Below, one piece after another: positions 8,665 to 16,260 of a DNA stretch of 50,214 nucleotides. Within the stretch, counting starts at the first letter, position 1; every line of letters starts with the position of its first letter. Under the pieces are notes generated by a model. It ran no database searches, had not been told where the DNA came from, and worked only from the letters and a program-made list of their open reading frames with translations. A program made the translations under genes and the position numbers. The DNA is from Clostridia bacterium. Its GTDB lineage: Bacteria; Bacillota; Clostridia; Oscillospirales; CAG-382. The stretch covers positions 1-50,214 of the forward strand of contig JAFYPA010000127.1 in assembly GCA_017560085.1 (NCBI GenBank), written 5' to 3'.

Positions 8665-8696
8665 TCCTCGCTACACTCTCTCGAGTATAGCGAGGA
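8665..8696. terminator. Hairpin between convergent lipoprotein and serA genes
   Basis: A 14-bp stem with one mismatch (8665-8678 with 8683-8696). The flanks are only moderately T-rich on either strand, so it may act as a weak bidirectional terminator. Confidence 0.55.
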
Positions 8697-8747
8697 CTTT
8701 CTTACCGGATATCGTGAAAGAATAACTATATTTTAGACAACTAATTA

Positions 8748-9911
8748 TTACTTAATAACTCTAACCTTAGTAACACCCTCAATAGCCGCAAGCTTTGCAA
8801 CTGCCGCATCGGAGATGTCGTCTGCGATTTCAACGAGTGTGTAAGCGTTGTCCTTCTTGGATGCGTTAGCCATGTTCACGATGTTGATATTTTCGGAAGC
8901 GATAACGTCTGTAATCTGCTGAAGCATGGAGGGAACATTCTTGTTGAGGATTGCAAGTCTTACGTGACCTGTTGCGGGAAGTGCTACATTGGGGTAGTTT
9001 ACGGAGTTCTTGATGTTACCGAGCTCGATGAAGTCACGGAGCTCGAGAGCTGCCATAACCGCACAGTTGTCCTCGGATTCGGGTGTGGAAGCACCAAGGT
9101 GAGGAATTGTAACGATACCGGGAACGCCGAGAACGTCCTCTGTGGGGAAGTCAACTACATAGGAAGCAACCTTGCCTTCAGCGAGCGCAGCCTTGAGGTC
9201 CTCTGCGTTAACGAGGTCTGCTCTTGCAAGGTTAAGGATTCTTACGCCGTCCTTCATTGTAGCGATTGTGTCCTTATTGATCATACCCTTTGTTGTGGGT
9301 GTAGAGGGAACGTGGATGGAGATGTAGTCGCACTTTTCGAAGATTTCTTCATTAGTTGCTCTCTTTACGCCCTTGGAGAGAGACCAAGCGGCTTCAACCG
9401 TGAGGTAGGGGTCACAGCCGTATACTTCCATACCGAGGTCGAGAGCTGTGTTTGCGAGCATAGCACCGATAGCACCGAGACCGATAACACCGAGCTTCTT
9501 GCCCATGATTTCGGGACCTACATATGCGCTCTTGCCCTTTTCAACAGCCTTTGCAACATCCTCACCGCTGTCCTTGAGAGACTGTGCCCAGTTGATACCA
9601 TCAACAATCTTTCTGGAAGCAAGGAAGAGTGCGCAAACTGCGAGCTCCTTAACGGCATTTGCGTTAGCACCGGGAGTGTTGAATACAACGATACCCTGGT
9701 CGGAGCACTTGTCAATCGGAATATTGTTAACGCCTGCACCTGCTCTTGCGATAGCAAGAAGGTTGTCAGCGAAGGTCATATCGTGCATTGCAGCGGAACG
9801 AACCATAATAGCATCGGGGTTTTCAACCTCAAGTGCAACATTGTATTTAGCCTTATCGAGAAGATCTGTACCGCAAGCGGCGATCTTATTTAACATCTGA
9901 ATATTAAACAT
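8748..9911 (-). CDS. serA: D-3-phosphoglycerate dehydrogenase
   Basis: Oxidises 3-phosphoglycerate to 3-phosphohydroxypyruvate, the first step of serine synthesis. 387 residues, the short form with a C-terminal ACT domain (about 317-387) but no intervening domain. The NAD-binding GLGAIG is at 144-149. Catalytic Arg230 lies in NLARADLVN and His271 in PHLGAST. The ACT domain suggests serine or another amino acid as allosteric effector. The start ATG has AAAGGA upstream, with a rather long spacing. serC lies upstream on the same strand, separated by about 200 bp that contain a heptad element, so the pair is probably a serine operon interrupted by that insertion. Confidence 0.95.
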   Translation of the reverse strand: MFNIQMLNKIAACGTDLLDKAKYNVALEVENPDAIMVRSAAMHDMTFADNLLAIARAGAGVNNIPIDKCSDQGIVVFNTPGANANAVKELAVCALFLASRKIVDGINWAQSLKDSGEDVAKAVEKGKSAYVGPEIMGKKLGVIGLGAIGAMLANTALDLGMEVYGCDPYLTVEAAWSLSKGVKRATNEEIFEKCDYISIHVPSTPTTKGMINKDTIATMKDGVRILNLARADLVNAEDLKAALAEGKVASYVVDFPTEDVLGVPGIVTIPHLGASTPESEDNCAVMAALELRDFIELGNIKNSVNYPNVALPATGHVRLAILNKNVPSMLQQITDVIASENINIVNMANASKKDNAYTLVEIADDISDAAVAKLAAIEGVTKVRVIK

Positions 9912-9973
9912 AGTGGTAAAATCCTTTCATAGTGGTAGTTTAAAATTCGGAATCAAGACCGTTTTTGGTCTTT

Positions 9974-10104
9974 GAATTCGGAATTCGGAATTAATGTTGA
10001 AAGCTTCGCTTTCTTCGTTAGAATTATAAAATAATACGGCGTGAATACGTGAATACCCACGCCATAAAATTAATTTTGCATTTTGCACTTCGCATTTTGC
10101 ATTT
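9974..10104. repeat. Heptad-repeat element A (between serC and serA)
   Basis: Starts with two perfect GAATTCG heptads plus part of a third (9974-9992). A hairpin with a TTC loop follows, GAAAGC-TTC-GCTTTC (9999-10013), and an AT-rich core. It ends in four TTTTGCA-type heptads (10074-10101, the third degenerate). Unlike elements C and D, the two ends carry different units. The core also holds a GGCGTG/CACGCC hairpin around a doubled CGTGAATA. Confidence 0.65.
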
Positions 10105-10117
10105 AAATGCGCAGCAT

Positions 10118-11197
10118 TTAGTTGTTTTCTGCTTCGAACTTCTTCATGAATTCAACGAGCTTTTCAACGCCTTCTGTGGGCATTGCGTTGTAGATGGAGG
10201 CTCTCATACCGCCTACGCTTCTGTGACCCTTAACATTTACAAAGCCTTCTGCTTCAGCTGCCTTGCAGAACTTCTTGTCGAGGTCTGCGTCGCCTGTTAC
10301 GAAGGTTACGTTCATAAGAGAACGGTAGTCCTTTTCGGCAACGGGCTTGAAGAGCTTGGAGTTGTCGAGGAAGTCGTAAAGGATTGCTGCCTTCTTTTCG
10401 TTGATTTCCTTCATCTTTTCAAGACCGCCGAGCTCGAGCACCCACTTGAATACGAGGCCTGCAACATAGATTGCATAGCAGGGAGGAGTGTTGTACATAG
10501 AGTCGTTATCTGCCATTTCCTTCCAGTTGAGCATTGTGGGAGTGTCTTCTCTCTGGTTGCCGAGAAGATCTTCACGAACGATAACAACCGTAAGACCGGA
10601 GGGACCCATATTCTTCTGTGCGCCTGCGTAGATAACGCCGAACTTTGTTACATCAACGGGCTCGGAGATGATGCAGGAGGACATATCCGCAACAAGAACA
10701 ACATCGCCTGTTTCGGGAACCTCGGGATACTTTGTACCGAAGATTGTGTTGTTGTAGCAAACGTGAACATAGTCAGCATCGGGTCTTACCATATCCTTTG
10801 TAATCTTGGGAATGTAAGCGAAATTCTTGTCCTCGGAGTTAGCGATGCACTTGATGTCACCGTACTTCTGAGCTTCCTTGTATGCCTTCTTGGAGAACAT
10901 ACCTGAAACAACATAGTCAGCCTTGCCTGTCTTTAAGAGATTGAGCGGAACGGATGCGAACTGTGTGGAAGCACCGCCCTGAAGGAAGAGAACCTTATAG
11001 TTGTCGGGAATGTTCATAAGCTTTCTGAGATTAGCTTCCGCTTCCTGGATGATTGCTTCGTAAACGGGAGTTCTGTGGCTCATTTCCATTACGGACATAC
11101 CGCTGCCGTTGTAATTTGTCATTTCTGCCGCTGCCTTTTCAAGCACGGGAAGGGGGAGCATGGAAGGACCCGCCGAAAAATTGTAAACTCTGTTCAT
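10118..11197 (-). CDS. serC: Phosphoserine aminotransferase
   Basis: PLP enzyme converting 3-phosphohydroxypyruvate and glutamate to phosphoserine, the second step of serine synthesis. 359 residues from ATG 11197, beginning MNRVYNFSAGPSMLP, the family signature start; GGAGG lies 10 bases upstream. The PLP lysine is in GVIYAGAQKNMGPSGL. The C-terminal VGGMRASIYNAMPTEGV motif is typical. The frame is open to 11236, but the predicted transcript starts near 11285 and the ribosome site fixes 11197. It is the first gene of the serC-serA pair. No serB is seen in the window. Confidence 0.96.
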   Translation of the reverse strand: MNRVYNFSAGPSMLPLPVLEKAAAEMTNYNGSGMSVMEMSHRTPVYEAIIQEAEANLRKLMNIPDNYKVLFLQGGASTQFASVPLNLLKTGKADYVVSGMFSKKAYKEAQKYGDIKCIANSEDKNFAYIPKITKDMVRPDADYVHVCYNNTIFGTKYPEVPETGDVVLVADMSSCIISEPVDVTKFGVIYAGAQKNMGPSGLTVVIVREDLLGNQREDTPTMLNWKEMADNDSMYNTPPCYAIYVAGLVFKWVLELGGLEKMKEINEKKAAILYDFLDNSKLFKPVAEKDYRSLMNVTFVTGDADLDKKFCKAAEAEGFVNVKGHRSVGGMRASIYNAMPTEGVEKLVEFMKKFEAENN

Positions 11198-11290
11198 TTT
11201 AAATAAACCTCCGTATATGTATTTTGATTTGCACATTTATGCAAATCCGTTAATATAAACTGAATGAAATATTTTTCAAACATTGTAGTC

Positions 11291-11319
11291 ATTATACACC
11301 ATTCCGCCGTTTTTGTCAA
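11291..11319 (-). promoter_or_regulatory. Sigma-A promoter of serC
   Basis: On the minus strand, TTGACA (complement of 11314-11319), 17-bp spacer, TATAAT (complement of 11291-11296). Perfect consensus. Confidence 0.85.
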
Positions 11320-11546
11320 TAGATTTTCCTCTATACGGCATATATTCTAAAATCTTGATATATTTTTAACAAGTATCCTTGCATACAATTATGCACTTAT
11401 TACAAATCGAATCCGAGGGCGGGTTAATATTATTTATGGTTGTGTGTACAATAGGTTTACACGAATAAATATTTTTATAACAATAGATGACTCATTTGCC
11501 TTTCTTAAAAATACATCGCAAAGCCGAGTGTGTACCAATAGTACAC

Positions 11547-11583
11547 AAAAAAACGGACGAATACCATATTTGGCTCGTCCGTT
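11547..11583 (-). terminator. Intrinsic terminator of mnmA
   Basis: On the minus strand, a 9-bp stem (11552-11560 with 11575-11583) is followed by seven T (complement of 11547-11553). Confidence 0.85.
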
Positions 11584-11618
11584 AAGGATATTCATTATAT
11601 GCAACGAAATATTCGGAA

Positions 11619-12695
11619 TCAGTCGATAAATCCGCCGAACATAATTCTGTTGTCCGCATAGAAAACGGCAGACTGACCCGGTGTTGCGGCACGGACGGGC
11701 TCGGGGAATTTCACCGTGCATTTGCCGTCCTTTATAAGCACTCGAGCAGCGGTCTGCGGTGCAGCATAGCGGATTTTTACGTTAAGCTCGCCGTCGAAGT
11801 CGGTTGTGTCCTCCATTCCGACGAAGTTCAGTCCCGAAACCGTAAGGGAGTCGGTGTATTCCTGTCCGCTTTTTGCGAGGTAAATTCTGTTTTCGGCTCC
11901 GTCGATTCGCTTTACGAAAACCGGCTCGCCCAGTGCAATGCCGAGTCCCTTGCGCTGTCCGACCGTATATCGGATAATGCCCTTATGCTTTCCGCAGGGC
12001 TTGCCGTCAGGCGAGATGAAGTCGCCCTCGGGGAATTTGCCGAGCCGTCTTTCGATGAAGTCGGCGTAATTATCGTCCTTTGTGATAAAGCAGATATCAA
12101 GGCTTTCCCCGCGCTCCGCCGCGATAAGGCTGTCGGCGCGAGCTTTCTCGAAGTTGTCTGTTTTAACGGTTGCGCCAAGCGGGAAAATCACGCGGGAAAT
12201 TTGCTCCTGAGTGAGATTCCAGAGCATATAGCTTTGCTCCTTTTTGCAGTCGTCTCCGGTCTTAACAAAGTATCTGCCGTTATCTCCCATGCCCGTTTTG
12301 GCATAGTGTCCCGTAGCGATTTTTTCGCATCCGAGAGAATCGGCACAGTCGAGAAGGAATTTGAATTTGACAAGTCTGTTGCAGACAATGCAAGGATTCG
12401 GAGTTCTGCCCAAAGCATATTCGCGGGCGAAGTTTTCCTTTACGATTTTATCAAAGGCTTCGGCACAGCCGAATTTATAGAGCTTTATTCCGTATTTTTG
12501 TGCGCACTGATATGCACTTTTGATATCGTCATTTTCGGAAGAGGCATCGGTAATCTCCACGGGCTCGTTATGGTTTTCGTTTTTCATATCGAGGTAAAGT
12601 CCGAGGACATCGTAGCCGTCATCGAGGAGAGTTTTAACGCAGACAGCGCTATCTACCCCGCCCGAAAGTCCGACGAGCACCTTTTTATTGTTCAA
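11619..12695 (-). CDS. mnmA: tRNA-specific 2-thiouridylase MnmA
   Basis: Thiolates U34 of Lys, Glu and Gln tRNAs, using ATP and sulfur relayed from a cysteine desulfurase. 358 residues. The PP-loop SGGVDS is at about 10-15. The first catalytic Cys is in GRTPNPCIVCNR and the second in SLDICFITKDDNY. The C-terminal PGQSAVFYADNR stretch is the conserved beta-barrel end. The start appears to be TTG at 12695 (no ATG nearby; the product MNNKKVLVGLSGG fits the family). It is a single gene between its own promoter and terminator. Confidence 0.96.
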   Translation of the reverse strand: MNNKKVLVGLSGGVDSAVCVKTLLDDGYDVLGLYLDMKNENHNEPVEITDASSENDDIKSAYQCAQKYGIKLYKFGCAEAFDKIVKENFAREYALGRTPNPCIVCNRLVKFKFLLDCADSLGCEKIATGHYAKTGMGDNGRYFVKTGDDCKKEQSYMLWNLTQEQISRVIFPLGATVKTDNFEKARADSLIAAERGESLDICFITKDDNYADFIERRLGKFPEGDFISPDGKPCGKHKGIIRYTVGQRKGLGIALGEPVFVKRIDGAENRIYLAKSGQEYTDSLTVSGLNFVGMEDTTDFDGELNVKIRYAAPQTAARVLIKDGKCTVKFPEPVRAATPGQSAVFYADNRIMFGGFID

Positions 12696-12737
12696 AAAAT
12701 CACCGTCCGTTGGGAAGTTTAGTTATGTTACATCGAT

Positions 12738-12766
12738 ATTATAGCATATAAAATCGGGTTTGGCAA
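12738..12766 (-). promoter_or_regulatory. Sigma-A promoter of mnmA
   Basis: On the minus strand, TTGCCA (complement of 12761-12766), 17-bp spacer, TATAAT (complement of 12738-12743). Confidence 0.75.
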
Positions 12767-12817
12767 CAGGGAAATGTGAAAAATTATGGGGGAAGTTGGG
12801 CGGAGGAGGCGGGGGTG

Positions 12818-12890
<73 letters not shown>

Positions 12891-13109
12891 ATTTATTTAA
12901 ATTGGTGCGGTGGGAATTTTGAAGTGTGGATTGTTTTTTAGATTCCGTTGCAATTGCTGTGAGAAAGTGGATGTTCGGGAACGACATCATCAGCTTCTCC
13001 TTAAAGCAAGATCGTAGACGGTCTTTGAAGCCAAGGAAAAAATCCAACATCTGCGAGCCGACCTTGGTGTCGTTAAAGTTCGCAAGCGAACAGAGGCTTG
13101 CAAGGAATA

Positions 13110-13372
13110 TGGTTGCCCTTTAGTAAACTTGGATTACCTCTCCCCTCACCTGCGACGATGCCGTCGATTGTAAAGCTCGCAAGCGAGCTTAAAAGAATTC
13201 TTCGAATTCTTTCGCATCGATGCACGGAATACCTTGCCCTTTATAACAGCAGAACGGTAAGTAACAGAGCGCCCACAGCACTTCCTAACATATAACCGGC
13301 GTAAGGAGCTTAAGTTCGCAAAGCGAACTTTAAAGAATCCTTCGGATTCTTAAGAATGCGAGTGAAGCCATT
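13110..13372. repeat. Hairpin-rich repeat E, split copy
   Basis: Nearly the same sequence as the element at 24585-24724, but split. The left half (13110-13192) and right half (13306-13372) are separated by about 113 bp, with GAGCTTAA present on both sides of the insert (13185-13192 and 13306-13313). Hairpins: AAGCTCGC-AA-GCGAGCTT (13173-13190), a 9-bp stem with TTC loop (13192-13212), AAGTTCGC-AAA-GCGAACTT (13312-13330), and AAGAATCC-TTC-GGATTCTT (13333-13351). Short open frames across it look spurious. The whole intergenic region 12696-13479 holds no convincing gene. Confidence 0.7.
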
Positions 13373-13430
13373 ATATCAAATTTTTTGCCGAGCTTTTTTC
13401 CAAAAAAGCGAGTCGCCGAAGGCCTCCCGT

Positions 13431-13458
13431 AAAAAAAAGCGGCTCTTTGCAGAGCCGC
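13431..13458 (-). terminator. Intrinsic terminator of tpiA
   Basis: On the minus strand, an 8-bp GC-rich stem (13439-13446 with 13451-13458) and TTGC-type tetraloop are followed by eight T (complement of 13431-13438). Confidence 0.9.
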
Positions 13459-13479
13459 CTGATATGTTGTGCTTTCAGA

Positions 13480-14247
13480 TTACTGAGCCGCGTCAACGAT
13501 AACTGTGAAGTCGGGAGCCTTGAGGGAAGCGCCGCCGATGAGGCCGCCGTCTACATTAACCTTAGCGAGGAGGCCTGCGCAGTTCTTTGCGTTCATGGAG
13601 CCGCCGTACTGGATTGTTGTAGCTTCTGCTGCTTCTGCGCCGTAGAGAGCCTTGATGTAGTCTCTTACGATGCCGCAAGCTTCGTCAGCCTGCTCATCTG
13701 TAGCTGTCTTGCCTGTGCCGATTGCCCATACGGGTTCGTATGCGATGATTACGTTCTTGAGCTGTTCTGCTGTTACGCCGAGAAGTGCAATCTTTGTCTG
13801 GAGACCGAGGATTTCTGCTGTGATGCCCTGCTCTCTTTCAAGCTCGAGCTCGCCGATGCAGAGGATAACCTTGAGGCCTGCGTTAAGAGCTGCGAGAACT
13901 CTCTTGTTAACTGTTTCGTTTGTTTCGCCGAAGTACTGTCTTCTTTCGGAGTGACCGATGATTACGTAGTTTACGCCGAGGTCGAGGAGCATATCAGCGG
14001 AAATTTCGCCTGTGAATGCACCGCTCTTTTCAAAGTGAACATTCTGTGCACCGATCTGTACGTTTGTGCCCTTTGCTGCTTCAAGTGCTGCGGGGAGACA
14101 TACGAAGGGAACGCATGCAACGATGTCGCAATTGTCCTTGCCTGCTACCATGGGAGCGAGCTCCTTAACGAAAGCTGCTGCCTCGGAGGGAGTCTTGTTC
14201 ATCTTCCAGTTACCTGCGATAACTGTTCTTCTTGTTGCTGTATTCAT
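13480..14247 (-). CDS. tpiA: Triosephosphate isomerase
   Basis: Interconverts dihydroxyacetone phosphate and glyceraldehyde 3-phosphate in glycolysis. 255 residues from ATG 14247. The catalytic Asn13 and Lys15 lie in AGNWKMNK. The catalytic His is in IIGHSERRQYFGE and the catalytic Glu in AYEPVWAIGTGK. The phosphate-binding GGSMNAKN and GGLIGGASLK close the barrel. The frame is open to 14310, but AAGGA upstream of 14247 and the family start fix this ATG; the upstream extension would run through heptad repeats. It lies downstream of pgk with heptad element C between them. Confidence 0.97.
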   Translation of the reverse strand: MNTATRRTVIAGNWKMNKTPSEAAAFVKELAPMVAGKDNCDIVACVPFVCLPAALEAAKGTNVQIGAQNVHFEKSGAFTGEISADMLLDLGVNYVIIGHSERRQYFGETNETVNKRVLAALNAGLKVILCIGELELEREQGITAEILGLQTKIALLGVTAEQLKNVIIAYEPVWAIGTGKTATDEQADEACGIVRDYIKALYGAEAAEATTIQYGGSMNAKNCAGLLAKVNVDGGLIGGASLKAPDFTVIVDAAQ

Positions 14248-14289
14248 AATTAGAGTTCCTTTCTGATTGGAGTTATAGAGGGAGATAAC

Positions 14290-14503
14290 AATGCATAATG
14301 CATAATGCATAATGCATAATGCATAATCAATGTTGAAAACTTCGTTTTCTTCAATGATTTTAAATTGTTATTTCCGTATATTATATAAAAAATACAAATT
14401 AAAATTCAAAAAGAAGATTTCCGCAATCAAACATTCAAAATTCGCAGAAAGTCTATGCGGAAATCATCCTCAATTATGCATTATGCATTATGCATTGTGC
14501 ATT
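14290..14503. repeat. Heptad-repeat element C (complete, inverted ends)
   Basis: A 214-bp element between pgk and tpiA. The left end is five perfect AATGCAT heptads plus one degenerate (14290-14331). The right end is ATGCATT heptads, three perfect and one GTGCATT (14476-14503), the inverted complement of the left units. A TTC-loop hairpin, GAAAAC-TTC-GTTTTC (14335-14349), directly follows the left array. The inner 120 bp is AT-rich and non-coding. It accounts for most of the 300-bp gap. Confidence 0.75.
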
Positions 14504-14549
14504 TTTGTTTTCGACAACGAAAAGCTCCGCCGCCGAAGTTTCAAATCAA

Positions 14550-15848
14550 TTACTTATTGTTGAGTGCGGAAACGCCGGGGAGGTCCTTACCTTCGAGGAA
14601 TTCGAGAGATGCACCGCCACCTGTGGAGATGTGTGTCATCTTGTCAGCGAAGCCGAGCTTTTCACAAGCTGCTGCAGAGTCACCACCGCCGATGATGGAG
14701 ATTGCGCCGCTTTCAGCTACTGCTGTTGCTACTGCGATTGTACCGCCTGCGAAGTTGTTCCATTCGGATACGCCCATCGGTCCGTTCCAGATTACTGTGC
14801 CGCTGCCCTTGATAGCGTTGGAGAAGATTTCTCTTGTCTTTTCGCCGATGTCAAGACCCATCCAGCCGTCGGGAATGTTGTCGGAATCGCATGCCTTGAA
14901 TTCTGTGTTTTCGTCGTATTCCTTACCGAGAATGTTGTCGACAGGAAGAAGGAACTTAACGCCCTTAGCCTCTGCCTTTTCCATCATGCTCTTTGCAAGG
15001 TCAACCTTGTCGTCCTCGCAGATGGAGGTACCGATGTTGTAGCCGCGAGCCTTGAAGAATGTGTATGCCATACCGCCGCCGATAATGAGTGTGTCAACCT
15101 TGTCGATGAGGTTTTCAATAACACCGATCTTGTCGGAAACCTTAGCACCGCCGAGGATTGCAACGAGAGGTCTCTTGGGATCGGCAAGTGCGCCGCCCAT
15201 GATTTCGAGCTCCTTCTGGATGAGGTAGCCGCAAGCTGCTTCTTCAACGAATTCTGTTACACCTGCTGTGGAGGAGTGTGCTCTGTGTGCGGAACCGAAT
15301 GCATCGTTTACATAGAGGTCTGCAAATTCAGCGAGAGCCTTGGAGAATTCGGGGTTGTTCTTTGTTTCTCTTGCGTCGAATCTTACGTTTTCGAGAAGAA
15401 CTGCTTCGCCGTCCTTAAGAGCTGCAACCTTTGCCTTTGCATCTTCACCGATGATGTCCTTTGCAAATGTTACCTTGCCGCCGAGAAGCTCATTGAGTCT
15501 GTCTGCTACGGGCTTGAGTGTGAAGTTGATGGGGTCTTCCTTTGCTGCCTTTTCAAGGTACTTAGCCTTTGCTGCTGCCTGTTCCTCTGCGGGAAGAGCC
15601 TCAACCTTTGCCTTTTCCTTCTTTGTAAGACCGAAGCCTTCTGTGAGAACTGCGTGGGGCTTACCCATGTGAGATGTGAGGATAACCTTTGCGCCGTTAT
15701 CGAGGAGGTACTTGATTGTGGGGATAGCACTTACGATTCTCTTGTCACTTGTGATAACGCCGTCCTTGAGCGGTACGTTAAAGTCGCAACGAACGAGAAC
15801 TCTCTTGCCGGATACTTTGAGATCTTCAACTGTCTTCTTGTTAAGCAT
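14550..15848 (-). CDS. pgk: Phosphoglycerate kinase
   Basis: Transfers phosphate from 1,3-bisphosphoglycerate to ADP in glycolysis. 432 residues, longer than the usual 390-417. Substrate-binding RCDFNVP (20-26), SHMGKP (59-64) and LLENVRFD are clear; nucleotide binding is seen in [12 protein letters not shown] and the C-terminal GGGDSAAA. The extra length is a Lys/Glu/Ala-rich insert at about 66-108, after SHMGKP. AAGGAAGG supports the ATG at 15848. A Rex-type operator lies in its leader, predicting control by NADH/NAD ratio. It is followed by tpiA, so the two form a glycolytic pair. Confidence 0.96.
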   Translation of the reverse strand: MLNKKTVEDLKVSGKRVLVRCDFNVPLKDGVITSDKRIVSAIPTIKYLLDNGAKVILTSHMGKPHAVLTEGFGLTKKEKAKVEALPAEEQAAAKAKYLEKAAKEDPINFTLKPVADRLNELLGGKVTFAKDIIGEDAKAKVAALKDGEAVLLENVRFDARETKNNPEFSKALAEFADLYVNDAFGSAHRAHSSTAGVTEFVEEAACGYLIQKELEIMGGALADPKRPLVAILGGAKVSDKIGVIENLIDKVDTLIIGGGMAYTFFKARGYNIGTSICEDDKVDLAKSMMEKAEAKGVKFLLPVDNILGKEYDENTEFKACDSDNIPDGWMGLDIGEKTREIFSNAIKGSGTVIWNGPMGVSEWNNFAGGTIAVATAVAESGAISIIGGGDSAAACEKLGFADKMTHISTGGGASLEFLEGKDLPGVSALNNK

Positions 15849-15932
15849 AGTGTCCTTCCTTTCCCGGTTTTACCGGAGGCGATGCCGTAAACGGCTGCCC
15901 TATTATTAAAATTTTTAACTGTTTTCAGGTGG

Positions 15933-15950
15933 TTGTCAACTTTTTAACAA
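15933..15950. promoter_or_regulatory. Rex operator in the pgk leader
   Basis: TTGTCAACTTTTTAACAA matches the Firmicute Rex consensus TTGTTAA-N4-TTAACAA at 13 of 14 defined positions. It lies just downstream of the predicted pgk transcription start. The rex gene itself is at 22189 in this window. Confidence 0.75.
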
Positions 15951-15965
15951 TCTGCACCACTTGAC

Positions 15966-15994
15966 ATTATAACATATAATTTCTCTTTTTGCAA
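15966..15994 (-). promoter_or_regulatory. Sigma-A promoter of pgk
   Basis: On the minus strand, TTGCAA (complement of 15989-15994), 17-bp spacer, TATAAT (complement of 15966-15971). The leader also contains small GC hairpins (15864-15876 and 15884-15895). Confidence 0.75.
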
Positions 15995-16146
15995 GTGCAG
16001 AAACGAAATTTTACTTAGTTTTATTTATTTTTACAATATGTTAATTTATCCCCCGCGAGACGCAGAAAAAACAGGCTGTGATTCCGCTTTCGGGAGGTAA
16101 TTTTATAAATATATTGAAGCTTCGGGCTGTCTTTTGCTCTCCCCTC

Positions 16147-16175
16147 TTGACAATTTTCGCTTTCTGTGTTATAAT
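16147..16175 (+). promoter_or_regulatory. Sigma-A promoter of the 16261 gene
   Basis: TTGACA (16147-16152), 17-bp spacer, TATAAT (16170-16175). Perfect consensus, about 85 bp before the ATG. Confidence 0.85.
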
Positions 16176-16260
16176 ATAATATGTATACTTATGACCCATA
16201 TGCGGGTCGGATTTCATCAGACGACTGTTTACGACATTGCCGAAAGGATGGATAACATAA

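Larger units (their letters stand above)
11198..11618. other. Intergenic region between serC and mnmA
   Basis: AT-rich. It holds the serC promoter (11291-11319), a small GTGTAC/GTACAC hairpin (11530-11546) and the mnmA terminator. Nothing else is apparent in 11330-11525. Confidence 0.6.

Noticed and set aside
11400..11420. tRNA T-arm-like sequence
   Set aside because: A TCGAATCC stretch occurs, but no acceptor stem, anticodon arm or CCA-end context can be built around it.
12926..13295. Short plus-strand open frames in the tpiA-mnmA gap
   Set aside because: They run through the hairpin repeat E and lack ribosome sites; translations simply read the palindromes.
13235..13305. Minus-strand hydrophobic mini-frame (ends GALLLTVLLL)
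   Set aside because: Only about 22 residues follow an in-frame stop, with no start context. It may be a gene-end fragment carried in the insert, but it cannot be supported as a gene.
14290..14331. CRISPR-like array
   Set aside because: The heptads are contiguous 7-bp tandem units with no spacers, and no cas gene is present in the window.
14550..15890. Long plus-strand open frame opposite pgk
   Set aside because: It is antisense to an unambiguous pgk, with a Cys-rich composition typical of reverse-frame artefacts and no ribosome site. Similar shadows opposite serA, tpiA and glnS were rejected for the same reason.
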